Below are positions 9,363 to 19,537 of a stretch of 64,000 nt of DNA, piece by piece; within the stretch, counting starts at the first letter, position 1, and each line of letters starts with the position of its first letter. The position numbers and the translations under genes are program-made. The notes beneath the pieces were generated by a model. It had not been told where the DNA came from, did no database searches, and saw only the letters and a list, made by a program, of their open reading frames with translations. This DNA is from Stagnimonas sp. (GTDB lineage: Bacteria; Pseudomonadota; Gammaproteobacteria; Nevskiales; Nevskiaceae), in contig JAUYNO010000019.1 in the NCBI GenBank assembly GCA_030696045.1, positions 34,222-98,221 on the forward strand, read 5' to 3'.

Positions 9363-9587
9363 ATGGATCTCGCCCCCATCCAATGGCATCAGCTGCCGAT
9401 GGTGCTCAGCGTGCTGGCGGCGACGCTGGCGGTCAGCGTCGGGCTGTTGCGGCTGGCGCTGCCGCGCCGGACCGCCTGGGCCGCGCGTGGCGGCGACCAG
9501 TCGCAGTACCGCGAGACCATCCCCAACGAGCGGCGCAAGGTCCGGCGCCCGCCGGGCGCGGCCTGGGCACGCCACGCCCTGCCCTGA
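9363..9587 (+). CDS. Small single-pass membrane protein
   Basis: A 74-residue protein with one predicted transmembrane helix (LPMVLSVLAATLAVSVGLLRLAL, residues about 12-34) and a basic, arginine-rich C-terminal tail. ATG 9363 has a strong AAGGAG ribosome site 7 bp upstream. No family is recognised. It lies 159 bp after the ABM-like gene and before rpmE2. It could be mis-called, but the ribosome site and hydrophobic segment favour a real gene. Confidence 0.55.
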   Translation: MDLAPIQWHQLPMVLSVLAATLAVSVGLLRLALPRRTAWAARGGDQSQYRETIPNERRKVRRPPGAAWARHALP

Positions 9588-9625
9588 AAAAATCGCTGGC
9601 TAGCCGGGCTTCCGGCCGGCTCCAG

Positions 9626-9654
9626 TTGCCAAGCGGCGCAGTCGCCGCTATTCT
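9626..9654 (+). promoter_or_regulatory. Sigma70-like promoter for rpmE2
   Basis: TTGCCA (9626-9631) and TATTCT (9649-9654) are separated by 17 bp, 52 bp ahead of the rpmE2 start. The spacer contains a GCGGCG...CGCCGC inverted repeat. No Zur-like AT-rich palindrome was seen. Confidence 0.5.
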
Positions 9655-9706
9655 TCGCGCCCTTTTTGTTTGAACCGCCCCGGTTGTGGGCGTTGCCGAG
9701 ACCGCC

Positions 9707-9949
9707 ATGAAAGAAGGCATTCACCCTGAGTACCGCCCCGTCGTGTTCCGCGACGCCGGCTCCAATCAGAGCTTCGTGATCCGCTCCACGGTCAAGACCC
9801 GCGAAACGGTCAAGCACAGCGACGGCGAGACCTATCCGCTGGTCACGCTCGACACTTCGCACCTGTCGCACCCGTTCTACACCGGCAAGACCCGTGTCAC
9901 CGACACCGGCGGCCGCATCGACAAGTTCAAGAAGCGCTACGGCAAGTAA
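9707..9949 (+). CDS. rpmE2: 50S ribosomal protein L31, type B
   Basis: An 80-residue ribosomal protein beginning MKEGIHPEYRPVVFRD and ending IDKFKKRYGK. It lacks the zinc-binding cysteines of classical L31 and has the type B insertion, so it is the zinc-independent form. In many bacteria this paralogue is induced on zinc starvation by Zur, while in Xanthomonadales-like genomes it can be the only L31. ATG 9707 gives the family start; the codons before it do not. A strong intrinsic terminator follows. Confidence 0.95.
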   Translation: MKEGIHPEYRPVVFRDAGSNQSFVIRSTVKTRETVKHSDGETYPLVTLDTSHLSHPFYTGKTRVTDTGGRIDKFKKRYGK

Positions 9950-9975
9950 TCGCCGGATCGCCGCACGCTGTACCG

Positions 9976-10004
9976 AAAAGCCGCTGAGTCCTAGCGGCTT
10001 TTTT
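9976..10004 (+). terminator. Rho-independent terminator after rpmE2
   Basis: A perfect 10-bp stem (AAAAGCCGCT / AGCGGCTTTT) with a 7-base loop followed by a run of T residues, 26 bp after the rpmE2 stop. Confidence 0.92.
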
Positions 10005-10067
10005 GTTGCCCGCAGTCCTTTTCATCAACCACGGCGCGCCCAGGAAGAAGGCAACGCGCCCGAGCCA

Positions 10068-11318
<1,251 letters not shown>

Positions 11319-11384
11319 CAGCGGCGCGGCACGGTTCCTGCCAGGGTCTTTTGAACTGTTTATTTAGCAATCGGGAGCGACGCG

Positions 11385-12677
11385 ATGAGTGAGGTCAGCT
11401 ACAGCCTGGTCAACAACGCCACCGGGGAGAAGGTCGATCTGCCCGCGGTCGGCGGCACGCTTGGCCCGGTCGGTCTCGACGTCGCCAAGGTCTACGACAA
11501 GACCGGCGCCTTCACCTACGACCCCGGCTTCACCAGCACCTGCTCGACCAAGAGCGCGATCACCTATATCGACGGTGACGAGGGCGTACTGCTCTACCGC
11601 GGCTACCCGGTGGCGCAGCTGGCGCAGCACTGCACCTTCCTGGAAGTCGCCTACCTGATCCTCAACGGCGAGCTGCCCAACAAGGCCACGCTCGAATCCT
11701 TCGATCAGAGCATCCGCCGCCACACCATGATCAACGAAGGCCTGAAGAGCTTCTTCAACGGCTTTCACTACGACGCCCACCCGATGGCCATGCTCACCGG
11801 CGTGGTCGGCTCGCTGTCGGGCTTCTACCACGACACCGGCAACAACAAGGATCCGCGCCACCGCGAGATCTTCGCGCACCGGATGATCGCCAAGATCCCG
11901 ACCATCGCGGCGGCGGCCTACAAGAAGTTCTACGGCCAGCCGTTCATGTACCCGCAGAACCACCTGGACTACTCCAGCAACCTGCTGCACATGATGTTCG
12001 CGGTGCCGGCCGAGCCCTACCACGTCGATCCGATCGCGGCGAAGGCGCTGGACGTGCTGTTCATCCTGCACGCCGACCACGAGCAGAACGCCTCCACCTC
12101 GACCGTGCGCATGGCCGGCTCCACCGGCTGCAATCCCTACGCGGCCATCGCCGCCGGCATCGCCGCGCTCTGGGGCCCGGCGCACGGCGGTGCCAACGAA
12201 GCCGTGCTGAAGATGCTCGACGAGATCGGCGACGTGAAGAACGTGCAGCCCTTCATGGACAAGGTGAAGGACAAGAACAGCGGCGTGCGCCTGATGGGCT
12301 TCGGCCACCGCGTGTACAAGAACTTCGACCCGCGCGCGACCATCATCCGCGAGGAATGCCACAAGGTGCTGAAGGCGCTGAAGGTCGACGATCCCAAGCT
12401 CGAACTGGCGATGAAGCTGGAAGAGATCGCCCTCAACGACGAGTACTTCAAGGCCCGCAAGCTCTACCCGAACGTCGATTTCTATTCGGGCATCATCTAC
12501 AAGGCGCTGGGCATCCCGGTGAACATGTTCACGCCGATGTTCGCGGTCGCCCGCACCGTCGGCTGGGTCGCGCACTGGAGCGAGATGGTCGGCGACGGTC
12601 CGCTCAAGATCGCCCGTCCGCGCCAGGTCTACACCGGCGCGGCCGAGCGCAACGTGACTCCGGTCGACCAGCGCTGA
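11385..12677 (+). CDS. gltA: Citrate synthase (type II)
   Basis: Condenses acetyl-CoA and oxaloacetate to citrate. The 430 residues match the hexameric type II enzymes of Gram-negative bacteria. Signature segments are [17 protein letters not shown], the active-site [34 protein letters not shown] and [14 protein letters not shown] with the catalytic histidines, and WVAHWSEM near the end. ATG 11385 is preceded by GGGAG. A bidirectional terminator follows. Confidence 0.97.
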   Translation: MSEVSYSLVNNATGEKVDLPAVGGTLGPVGLDVAKVYDKTGAFTYDPGFTSTCSTKSAITYIDGDEGVLLYRGYPVAQLAQHCTFLEVAYLILNGELPNKATLESFDQSIRRHTMINEGLKSFFNGFHYDAHPMAMLTGVVGSLSGFYHDTGNNKDPRHREIFAHRMIAKIPTIAAAAYKKFYGQPFMYPQNHLDYSSNLLHMMFAVPAEPYHVDPIAAKALDVLFILHADHEQNASTSTVRMAGSTGCNPYAAIAAGIAALWGPAHGGANEAVLKMLDEIGDVKNVQPFMDKVKDKNSGVRLMGFGHRVYKNFDPRATIIREECHKVLKALKVDDPKLELAMKLEEIALNDEYFKARKLYPNVDFYSGIIYKALGIPVNMFTPMFAVARTVGWVAHWSEMVGDGPLKIARPRQVYTGAAERNVTPVDQR

Positions 12678-12693
12678 TCGCTGCTTCCGCCGC

Positions 12694-12727
12694 AACAAAA
12701 AGCCCGCCGGAAGGCGGGCTTTTTGTT
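12694..12727. terminator. Bidirectional intrinsic terminator, gltA / CsbD gene
   Basis: A perfect 15-bp stem (AACAAAAAGCCCGCC and its complement) with a 4-base GGAA loop and T-tracts in both directions, lying between convergent genes. It should stop transcription of gltA and of the CsbD-family gene. Confidence 0.93.
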
Positions 12728-12738
12728 GGCCAAGGTCC

Positions 12739-13044
12739 TCAGTGACGGACCTCGTTGTATTTCTCCTTGGCCTTGTCGGCCAGCGCCTCGGCACCGGCCC
12801 TGACCTTGCTCACGGTCTCGCGCAGCTTGTCGCCGGCTTGGTCGATGGCTTCCTTGACCTCGCCCTTGGCACGATCACCGGCACCTTCGACCCGATCCGC
12901 GCGGCCTTCGGCCTCCAGGCGCTCGTTGCCGACGGCATTGCCGACTTTCTGCTTGACCTTGCCCATGGCCTGCTTGGCCTTGCCCTTGAGTTGGTCGTAA
13001 CTGCCGTTGTCGGTCGCGGACGGCACTTTATCGTTCGGATTCAT
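12739..13044 (-). CDS. CsbD-family stress protein
   Basis: A 101-residue hydrophilic, charged protein. It starts MNPNDKVPSATDNGSYDQLKGKAKQAMGKVKQKVGN, the CsbD-like motif, and continues with lysine- and alanine-rich helical repeats (AGDRAKGEVKEAIDQAGDKLRETVSKVRAGAEALADKAKEKYNEV). CsbD-like proteins are widespread stress-induced small proteins without a firm biochemical role. ATG 13044 has AGGAGA upstream. The tail is longer than the minimal 60-residue CsbD. Confidence 0.85.
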   Translation of the reverse strand: MNPNDKVPSATDNGSYDQLKGKAKQAMGKVKQKVGNAVGNERLEAEGRADRVEGAGDRAKGEVKEAIDQAGDKLRETVSKVRAGAEALADKAKEKYNEVRH

Positions 13045-13122
13045 TCCGATCTCCTGTGTGAAGCACCCGAGATAGGGTCCGCACACCCTAGGGCGCGGGC
13101 ATGAACCTGCGGTGAGCAAGGT

Positions 13123-13737
13123 TCAGAACAAGCTGTCTATCGACGCAGCCGCCAGTTGCTCGGCCTCCGCCAGACTCAGCCGGGGTGCCGGTCGACCGCT
13201 GGTCTGCGACAGCGGTGCGCGGCGCTGCTGCTCCGGCGCGAACAGCGCCACATCAACGCCGACCCGGTCGGCTTGGAAGCAGGCCAGCGGCACGCTCTCG
13301 CTGCGGCCGTCGCCGAAACGATAGTCGCGCTCGTCCAGTTCGACCTCGAAGCCACGCTCGGCCAGGAACACATCCACCAGCTCCGGCTGGTCGGGGAAAC
13401 AGTGCAGCTGCACGCGATGCGCATCGCTGATCGCGCCCGTCACCACCGCACCACTCAAGCGCGGTTCGAAGCGGGCCAGCAACTTCATGGCCTGCACGGC
13501 GGTGCGACGCAGCAGCTGCAGGCGCGCCACGTAGTCGGCACCGCCGAACAAGCGCTGGTAAGCCAGCACCTCGGCTTCGACCCGCGCGTTGTCCGGCAGG
13601 GCGGCGCGCGTCGGCAGGCCCAGCCGCTCGGCCGCCCGACGCTTGGCCTGACCGTAGTCGGTCAGTGACTCCTCGACGAAGATGCGCGCCGCCTCTGGGG
13701 CAATGTCGCCGCCACCACCGAGGACCCGGCGCGCCAT
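13123..13737 (-). CDS. Uncharacterised conserved protein, possibly nucleotidyltransferase-like
   Basis: A 204-residue protein with an N-terminal helical region (FVEESLTDYGQAKRRAAERLG, LPDNARVEAEVLAYQRLFGG) that I recall from conserved Xanthomonadales proteins of unknown role. The central GAVVTGAISDAHRVQLHCFPDQPELVDVFLAERGF segment is loosely like a nucleotidyltransferase substrate pocket. A catalytic GSxxDxD motif is not evident, so activity is doubtful. It starts 4 bp after the PBP1A stop, on the same strand, and is probably co-transcribed with it. Function is not assigned. Confidence 0.6.
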   Translation of the reverse strand: MARRVLGGGGDIAPEAARIFVEESLTDYGQAKRRAAERLGLPTRAALPDNARVEAEVLAYQRLFGGADYVARLQLLRRTAVQAMKLLARFEPRLSGAVVTGAISDAHRVQLHCFPDQPELVDVFLAERGFEVELDERDYRFGDGRSESVPLACFQADRVGVDVALFAPEQQRRAPLSQTSGRPAPRLSLAEAEQLAAASIDSLF

Positions 13738-13741
13738 GACG

Positions 13742-16126
13742 CTAGAAGAGGTCCTGCGCCGCGGCGCCGGCCTCGCTCTCGAAGCCCGGGATCAGGCCGT
13801 CGTCCTGCGCCGGCAGGCGGTCCATCGGCAGGGTTTCGTAGATCACCTTGTCGGCGCCTTCCCAGGCCAGCTTGCCGTTCTCCGGGTTGAGTCGTACCTC
13901 GGTCATCCCGGCCGGGCGCAGCGGCGGCTGCTCGGGCACGCCCTTGAGCGCGACCCGCATGAAGTCCATCCACATCGGTAGCGCGGCGCGGCCACCGACC
14001 TCGCCACGACCCAGCGGCGTCGGGGTGTCATAGCCGATCCAGGCGGTCGCCGCGAGCGTCGCCTGGATGCCGTTGAACCAGGCGTCGGTCTCGTCGTTGC
14101 TGGTGCCGGTCTTGCCGCCCAGATCGCGCCGCCCGAGCGCATTGACCGCCGCCGCGGTGCCGCGCACGGCGACGTCGTGCAGCATGCTCTGGATCATGTA
14201 GTCACTCTGCGGATCGATGCTGCGCGGCGCCAGCTGGGCGGCGGCATCGCCAGCGGTGATCTCCGGCGGACATTCGGGGCAGGCGCGCGGCGGCCGGGCC
14301 TCGAACAGCACCTGGCCGCGGGCATCCTCGATGCGGGCGATGAAGTAGGGATCGACCAGGAAGCCGCCATTGGCGATCACCGCGTAGCCGCGCACCACTT
14401 CCAGGGGCGTCAGCGCCGCCGAGCCGAGCGAGAAGGTGAGGTCGCGCGGCAGCCGGGTCTTTTCGAGCCCGAAGTTCTGGGCATAGTTGAGCGCATAGCC
14501 CATGCCGACCGCCTGCAGCACCCGGATCGACACCAGGTTGCGGGACTGCACCAGGGCTTCGCGCAGGCGCATCGGCCCCTTGAAGTCCTCGTCGTAGTTG
14601 GCCGGCCGCCACTCGCTTTCCAGATTCGGATCGTCGAACACGATGGGCGCGTCGAGGAAGATCGAAGCCGGGGTATAGCCCTTGGCCAGCGCCGCCGTGT
14701 ACAGGAAGGGCTTGAAGCCGGAGCCGGCCTGCCGCCGCGCCTGGGTGACCCGGTTGAACTTGCCGGCGAAGAAGTCGTAGCCGCCGACCAGGGCGCGGAT
14801 CGCACCGTCGCGCGGGTCCAGCGCGACGAAGGCGGCCTGGGCCTCCGGCTGCTGGGCGAGGCGTGGCTTGTCGCCGGCCTGACGGACGCGCACCACGTCG
14901 CCAACCACCAGCTTGTACTTCTTGCCGGTCCAGGCAAAACCCTTGGCCTCGATGGTCTCGACCCCGCGCTCCAGCGAGTAGACCTGCAACTGCTCGGGGC
15001 TCGCCGCCAGCACCACGGCGGCCGGCAGGCCGGCCAGCCTGGGGCGGGCTCGCAGCAGTTCCCGGACTTCGTCGCTCAGCGCCGGGTCCTTGCGCTCCAG
15101 GGCCGCCGCCAGTTCGGGCGTGCCCTTCACCTCCGGCCCGGCGTAGCCGTGGCGTTCCTCGTACTCCAGCAGGGCCTTGCGCAGGGCGGCATTGGCGGCT
15201 TCCTGCTTCGGTGCCTCGACCGTGGTGATGACGCGGTAGCCGGCGGTATAGGCGGCTTCGCCGTACTTCTCCACCATGGCCGCGCGCACCATCTCGGCGA
15301 CGTAATGGGCTTCGACCTCCACCTGGGGCGCGTGCTCGCGCGCCAGCAACGGCTCGGCCAGGGCGGTCTGGTAGGCCGCGTCCTCGATGAAACCGACATC
15401 GCGCATGCGCCGCAGCACGTAGTTGCGTCGCTCCTTGGCGCGCCCAGGGCTGGCCAGCGGATTGTCGCGAGATGGCGCCTTCGGCAGGCCGGCCAGCACC
15501 GCCGTCTCCGACAACGTCAGCTCGTTGAGCGGCTTGCCGAAGTAGACATAGGCCGCCGCCGCGACGCCGTAGGCGCGGCTGCCCAGGAAGATGCGGTTGA
15601 GGTAGATCTCGAAGATGGTTTTCTTGTCGAGCTCCCGCTCCATTTTCCGTGCAAGAAGTATCTCTTTGATCTTGCGCTCGTAGCTGCGCTCCGGCGTCAG
15701 GAACACATTGCGCGCCAGCTGCATGGTGATGGTCGAGCCGCCCTGGCGCTTCTCGCCGGTTGCCGCCAGGCTGAGCGCCGCCCGCAACAGGCCGAGGTAG
15801 TCGACGCCGTCGTGAGAGAAGAACTGGTCGTCCTCGGCAGCCAGGAAGGCCTTGAGCAACGGGTCCGGAAACTGTTCGTACTTCAGCGGCGAGCGCCGCT
15901 CGGCGCCGAACTCGCCCAGGCGCTTGCCGTCCGCCGACAGCACCAGCAGGGGGGCACCCAGATTGGGCTGGCGCAGGCTGTCCACCGGCGGCAGCTGCCG
16001 CTCCAGCGCCGCGACCTTGAACCAGATCACGCCACCCAGCACCAAGCCGGCCAGCAGCAGCAGGGCCAGGAGGACAAGGCCAGCGCGTTTCGCGAGGCTC
16101 AACTGATCAAAACGCAAGGAGGCCAT
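13742..16126 (-). CDS. Penicillin-binding protein 1A, bifunctional transglycosylase/transpeptidase
   Basis: A 794-residue class A PBP that polymerises and cross-links peptidoglycan in the periplasm. An N-terminal transmembrane anchor (GLVLLALLLLAGLVLGGVIWF) is followed by the GT51 domain (EDDQFFSHDGVDYLGL, RQGGSTITMQLARN, KEILLARKME). An OB-like insert follows, and the transpeptidase has SGFK (S about 468), SRN (SRNLVSIRVL) and KTGT (about 671). The insert between the catalytic domains is PBP1A-like, so ponA/mrcA is the likely orthologue. In pseudomonads ponA is often divergent from pilM; here it lies 34 kb away. The start lacks a clear ribosome site. Confidence 0.92.
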   Translation of the reverse strand: MASLRFDQLSLAKRAGLVLLALLLLAGLVLGGVIWFKVAALERQLPPVDSLRQPNLGAPLLVLSADGKRLGEFGAERRSPLKYEQFPDPLLKAFLAAEDDQFFSHDGVDYLGLLRAALSLAATGEKRQGGSTITMQLARNVFLTPERSYERKIKEILLARKMERELDKKTIFEIYLNRIFLGSRAYGVAAAAYVYFGKPLNELTLSETAVLAGLPKAPSRDNPLASPGRAKERRNYVLRRMRDVGFIEDAAYQTALAEPLLAREHAPQVEVEAHYVAEMVRAAMVEKYGEAAYTAGYRVITTVEAPKQEAANAALRKALLEYEERHGYAGPEVKGTPELAAALERKDPALSDEVRELLRARPRLAGLPAAVVLAASPEQLQVYSLERGVETIEAKGFAWTGKKYKLVVGDVVRVRQAGDKPRLAQQPEAQAAFVALDPRDGAIRALVGGYDFFAGKFNRVTQARRQAGSGFKPFLYTAALAKGYTPASIFLDAPIVFDDPNLESEWRPANYDEDFKGPMRLREALVQSRNLVSIRVLQAVGMGYALNYAQNFGLEKTRLPRDLTFSLGSAALTPLEVVRGYAVIANGGFLVDPYFIARIEDARGQVLFEARPPRACPECPPEITAGDAAAQLAPRSIDPQSDYMIQSMLHDVAVRGTAAAVNALGRRDLGGKTGTSNDETDAWFNGIQATLAATAWIGYDTPTPLGRGEVGGRAALPMWMDFMRVALKGVPEQPPLRPAGMTEVRLNPENGKLAWEGADKVIYETLPMDRLPAQDDGLIPGFESEAGAAAQDLF

Positions 16127-16179
16127 CCAGAAAAATTAGCGCGCCATTGTGACGCGCCCGGCGCCGCGCCGAAACCGGC

Positions 16180-17094
16180 CTAGAAATGGGCGGGCCGCTG
16201 CGCCTGCACCGGCGGCCGGTTGTGCAGGGTCTCGAGCCGGGCGTCCTTGCGCAGCCATAGGCCATTGACCCAGGCCTGCACCTGATGGCGGTAGGCCGGC
16301 TCGCTGTCATAGTCCCCGTGCAGCAACTCGGTCGGTACCGGAATCAGGTCAATGCTCAGCCGCACATGCGCCTGCTCGCCGCACAACCAGCTCCAGGCCA
16401 GGCTGCGTTCGGTCGGCTGGTAGCAGACGGTGACATCGAGCACGCCGGCGAACTGCTCACCCATGGCATCGAGGGTGTAGGCCAGGCCGCCGGACTTGGG
16501 CCGCAACAGGTGCCGGTGCGGGCTGCAGCGGGCCCGGCGCTTGGTCTCGGTGAACCGGGTGCCTTCGAGGAAGTTGACCACCGTGACCGGATCATGCCGG
16601 TAGACCGCGCAGGCCTTGCGCGTCGCCGCGCGGTCGGCGGCCCCGGACTTGCGGGTCATGAACGGGAAATCCATCGCCCAACAGACCAGGCCGATGATCG
16701 GCAGCCACAGCAGGTCCCGTTTCAGGAAGAAGCGCGGGAACGGCGTGCGGGCATGAAAGACATCGAACAGGATCAGGATGTCGGCCCAGGACTGGTGATT
16801 GCAGAGCAGCAGGTAGCTCTGGCCCGGCTCCAGCCGGCCGTGGAAGTCGACCTCGCCATAGGCATCGGGGTTGGCGACATCGTGGAGCGCCCGGAGAATC
16901 AGCTGGTTGCTCGCCACCCAGTTGCGCGCCATCCACACGCAGTAGCGGGAAGCCAGGCGCTGCACCGCGTACACCGGCAGCAGCCGCAGCAGAATGCCCG
17001 GCAGCATGGCGGTGAACCAGAACAGCAGCGCCCCCAGCATCAAGGCAAAAGTCAGCAAACCGACGACCCAGGGCGGCAGCAACATCGAAATCAT
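16180..17094 (-). CDS. PlsC-type 1-acylglycerol-3-phosphate acyltransferase family (YihG-like)
   Basis: A 304-residue membrane acyltransferase. It has an N-terminal transmembrane segment (VVGLLTFALMLGALLFWFTAM), the catalytic NHQSWAD box (HX4D), FPRFFLKRDLLWLP, and VVNFLEGTRFT with the EGTR phosphate-binding motif. Length and the F-P-R-F-F-L-K-R pattern resemble the YihG/YihG-like branch rather than short PlsC. ATG 17094 has GGAGG six bases upstream. It probably acylates lysophosphatidate or a related lipid at the inner membrane. Confidence 0.85.
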   Translation of the reverse strand: MISMLLPPWVVGLLTFALMLGALLFWFTAMLPGILLRLLPVYAVQRLASRYCVWMARNWVASNQLILRALHDVANPDAYGEVDFHGRLEPGQSYLLLCNHQSWADILILFDVFHARTPFPRFFLKRDLLWLPIIGLVCWAMDFPFMTRKSGAADRAATRKACAVYRHDPVTVVNFLEGTRFTETKRRARCSPHRHLLRPKSGGLAYTLDAMGEQFAGVLDVTVCYQPTERSLAWSWLCGEQAHVRLSIDLIPVPTELLHGDYDSEPAYRHQVQAWVNGLWLRKDARLETLHNRPPVQAQRPAHF

Positions 17095-17151
17095 CCGCGA
17101 CCTCCGCTTCTGCTCCGTCGCGGCCGGAGCGTTCCGGCCGCGGATTACTGC

Positions 17152-18213
17152 TCAGTGATGATAGGCGGGCGAAAGTTCCACCACCGCCTCGATCATCGCC
17201 CCCGCATGCGCCGGGTCCACCCCGGGCACGATGCCATGGCCGAGGTTGAAGACATGCCCAGGGCCACGCCCATAAGCATGCAGTACTCGCGCCACTTCCT
17301 GGCGGATGCGCACCGGACTGGCGAACAGGGCCAGGGGATCGAGATTGCCCTGCAGCGCCACCTTGGCCCCGACCCGGGCACGGGCCTGGCCAATGTCGGT
17401 GGTCCAGTCCAGGCCCAGGGCGTCGCAGCCGGTGTCGGCCATCGCCTCCAGCTGCTGGCCGCCGTTCTTGGTGAACAGGATCACCGGGATGTCCGGCAGC
17501 CGGGCTTTGAGCCGCGCGACGATGCGGCGCATCGGCTCCAGCGAAAACTGCCGGTAGCCTTCGACATCGAGCACGCCGCCCCAGGTGTCGAAGATCATCA
17601 GCGCATCGGCACCGGCCGCAGCCTGGGCTTCGAGATAGAGCGCGACGCTGTCCGCCAGCTTGTCGAGCAGCTCCATCAGCAGTTCGGGCGCATCGAAGCG
17701 CATCTTCTTGATGCGCGCGAATTCCTGGCCGCCCTGCCCTTCGACCATGTAGGTGGCGAGTGTCCAGGGCGAACCGGCAAAGCCGATCAGCGGGCAGCGG
17801 CTGCCGAGTGCCGAACGGATCGTGCGCACCGCGTCCATCACATAGCGCAGCTCGCCCTCGGGGTCGGGCACGCCCAGCGCGCGGATCGCGGCGGCATCGC
17901 GCAGCGGCCGGTCAAACACAGGCCCCTCGCCCTCGACGAAGCGCAGGCCCAGGCCCATGGCATCGGGGATGGTGAGGATGTCGCTGAACAGGATCGCAGT
18001 GTCGAGCCCCGGATAGCGGTCCAGCGGCTGCAGGGTGACCTCGCAGCACAGCTCGGGATTGCGGCAGAGCGCCATGAAGTCGCCGGCCTTGGCGCGACTG
18101 GCGCGGTACTCTGGCAGGTAGCGGCCGGCCTGGCGCATCATCCACACCGGCGTGCGGTCCACCGGCTGGCGCTTGAGTGCGCGCAGGAAACGGTCGTTGG
18201 CGAGTGCTCTCAT
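17152..18213 (-). CDS. hemE: Uroporphyrinogen decarboxylase
   Basis: Decarboxylates the four acetate side chains of uroporphyrinogen III to coproporphyrinogen III in heme synthesis. The 354 residues contain [62 protein letters not shown] and [13 protein letters not shown]. The frame stays open upstream, but ATG 18213 gives the family start and overlaps the pyrF stop by four bases (ATGA), indicating translational coupling. hemF, the next enzyme, lies at 55.7 kb in this window. Confidence 0.96.
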   Translation of the reverse strand: MRALANDRFLRALKRQPVDRTPVWMMRQAGRYLPEYRASRAKAGDFMALCRNPELCCEVTLQPLDRYPGLDTAILFSDILTIPDAMGLGLRFVEGEGPVFDRPLRDAAAIRALGVPDPEGELRYVMDAVRTIRSALGSRCPLIGFAGSPWTLATYMVEGQGGQEFARIKKMRFDAPELLMELLDKLADSVALYLEAQAAAGADALMIFDTWGGVLDVEGYRQFSLEPMRRIVARLKARLPDIPVILFTKNGGQQLEAMADTGCDALGLDWTTDIGQARARVGAKVALQGNLDPLALFASPVRIRQEVARVLHAYGRGPGHVFNLGHGIVPGVDPAHAGAMIEAVVELSPAYHH

Positions 18214-18920
18214 GCCAGTGCTCCGGCGATCTCGCGCTGAATCGCCTGCGCCATCGCCCGCGGATCGGCGGCATCGCGGATCGGCCGGCCGATCACCAGG
18301 TAATCGGCGCCGGCCTTGATCGCCGCCGCCGGCGTGGCGATGCGCTTCTGGTCGGCTTCGACGCGGTTCTGTACCGGGCGGATGCCCGGCGTCACGCAGA
18401 TCAGTTCGCGCGGCGCTTCCAGCCGCAGGCGCGGCACTTCCAGCCCGGAGGACACCACGCCGTCGCAGCCGGCCTGCAAGGCGCGGCGGGCGCGCGACAG
18501 CACCAGCTCGGCGACATCGCACTTGAAACCGAGATCGTCGAGATCGCCCTGGTCCAGCGAGGTCAGCGCGGTCACCGCCAGCACCTTGGTGTGGCCGGAC
18601 TTGGCCTTGGCGGCGGCCTCCATGATCGACTGGTTGCCGTGCACGGTGGCGAAGTCGGCACCGCGCTCGGAAAGATTGCGGATGGCACGCGCCACCGTCT
18701 CCGGGATGTCGAAGAACTTCAGATCGACGAACACCTTCTTCTGCTCGGCCTTGAGCCAGTCCATCAGCTCGAAGAAGCCCGGCGCCATGCACAGCTCCAT
18801 GCCGATCTTGTAGAAGCTGACGGCATCGCCGAGTTGCTTCACCAGAGCGCGGGCGGCATTGGCGTCGGGGACGTCAAGGGCGCAGATCAGGCGCTCGTGG
18901 GTAGGGATTGCTTGGGACAC
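18210..18920 (-). CDS. pyrF: Orotidine 5'-phosphate decarboxylase
   Basis: Last step of UMP synthesis. The 236 residues show [12 protein letters not shown], the active-site [35 protein letters not shown] and [10 protein letters not shown]. The start is GTG 18920, three bases after the ccdB stop, with an AAGG further upstream inside ccdB. Together with the ATGA overlap to hemE this makes ccdA-ccdB-pyrF-hemE look like one transcript. Confidence 0.95.
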   Translation of the reverse strand: MSQAIPTHERLICALDVPDANAARALVKQLGDAVSFYKIGMELCMAPGFFELMDWLKAEQKKVFVDLKFFDIPETVARAIRNLSERGADFATVHGNQSIMEAAAKAKSGHTKVLAVTALTSLDQGDLDDLGFKCDVAELVLSRARRALQAGCDGVVSSGLEVPRLRLEAPRELICVTPGIRPVQNRVEADQKRIATPAAAIKAGADYLVIGRPIRDAADPRAMAQAIQREIAGALA

Positions 18921-18923
18921 GAA

Positions 18924-19232
18924 TCAATAACCTTGAAAGAGAAAGTCGAGGGCGGCGACAAACTGATCGCGCTGCGCGGCGAGACTGATGACCGGCCTGC
19001 CCAACTGGTTTTCTGGAAGCGAACCGATTTCGGTGGGCGACATCACCAAGGCCTGGCCGTCGATTTCCACCACCGGGTTGAGTCGCTTCATCGGCGGCCC
19101 GTGATAGTCGGCGCGCACCAGAGGAACCACGACCCGCAACTCGGTACGCACCCAATCACACTGAACATCCAGCAGATAAGGCGCCTGAGAGGCGCTGCGC
19201 CGAGGATTTCGATAGACGTCGAAGCGCGCCAT
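18924..19232 (-). CDS. ccdB: CcdB-family toxin (DNA gyrase inhibitor family)
   Basis: A 102-residue protein beginning MARFDVYRNP and carrying YLLDVQCDWV, RVVVPLVRAD, KRLNPVVEIDGQALVM and RDQFVAALDFLFQGY, the typical CcdB layout ending in the helix that contacts gyrase. F-plasmid CcdB poisons GyrA; chromosomal copies vary in toxicity. The C-terminus here ends FLFQGY rather than the WGI of F CcdB, so gyrase poisoning is not assured. ATG shares one base with the ccdA stop (TGATG). pyrF starts three bases after its stop. Confidence 0.88.
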   Translation of the reverse strand: MARFDVYRNPRRSASQAPYLLDVQCDWVRTELRVVVPLVRADYHGPPMKRLNPVVEIDGQALVMSPTEIGSLPENQLGRPVISLAAQRDQFVAALDFLFQGY

Positions 19233-19525
19233 CAGAAGCGGATCAGATCGGCATTGAGGGGGCCATCACGAGCAACGCGGGCATTGTGATAGGCGATGGC
19301 CTCGGCGTTTTCCGCCTGCCAGCGTTCGCCCTCGGCCTTGCGCAGGCGCTCGGCGAGGCTTTCCTCCAGCAGGCTGGACAGATTCAACCCCTGCTCGCGG
19401 GCGCGGTCGATCAAGTCGGCGCGGACGCTGAGATTGAGCCGGCGCTTGCCGGCCACATACTCGGCGGGCGGGTTCTCGGCGACGCGTTCGGCCTTGGGCC
19501 GGGGGCGCTTGTAGGCGGTGGGCAT
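19232..19525 (-). CDS. ccdA: CcdA-family antitoxin
   Basis: A 97-residue antitoxin. After a basic N-terminal tail (residues 1-27) it has a ribbon-helix-helix DNA-binding part (KRRLNLSVRADLIDRAREQGLNLSSLLEESL) and the C-terminal toxin-binding tail (WQAENAEAIAYHNARVARDGPLNADLIRF). It should bind its own promoter as a dimer and neutralise CcdB. ATG 19525 has AGGAG upstream. The pair lies between hrpA and pyrF-hemE rather than on an obvious mobile element. Confidence 0.88.
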   Translation of the reverse strand: MPTAYKRPRPKAERVAENPPAEYVAGKRRLNLSVRADLIDRAREQGLNLSSLLEESLAERLRKAEGERWQAENAEAIAYHNARVARDGPLNADLIRF

Positions 19526-19537
19526 GGTGAGCTCCTG

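Noticed and set aside
13742..16126. PBP1B (mrcB) identity for the class A PBP
   Set aside because: The N-terminus and the insert between the two catalytic domains look PBP1A-like, and no UB2H-type segment was seen; the gene symbol was left open.
17152..18792. A fused 546-residue reading in the hemE frame extending through pyrF
   Set aside because: The upstream part is just the alternate frame of pyrF. hemE has its own ATG at 18213 overlapping the pyrF stop, and the family N-terminus begins there.
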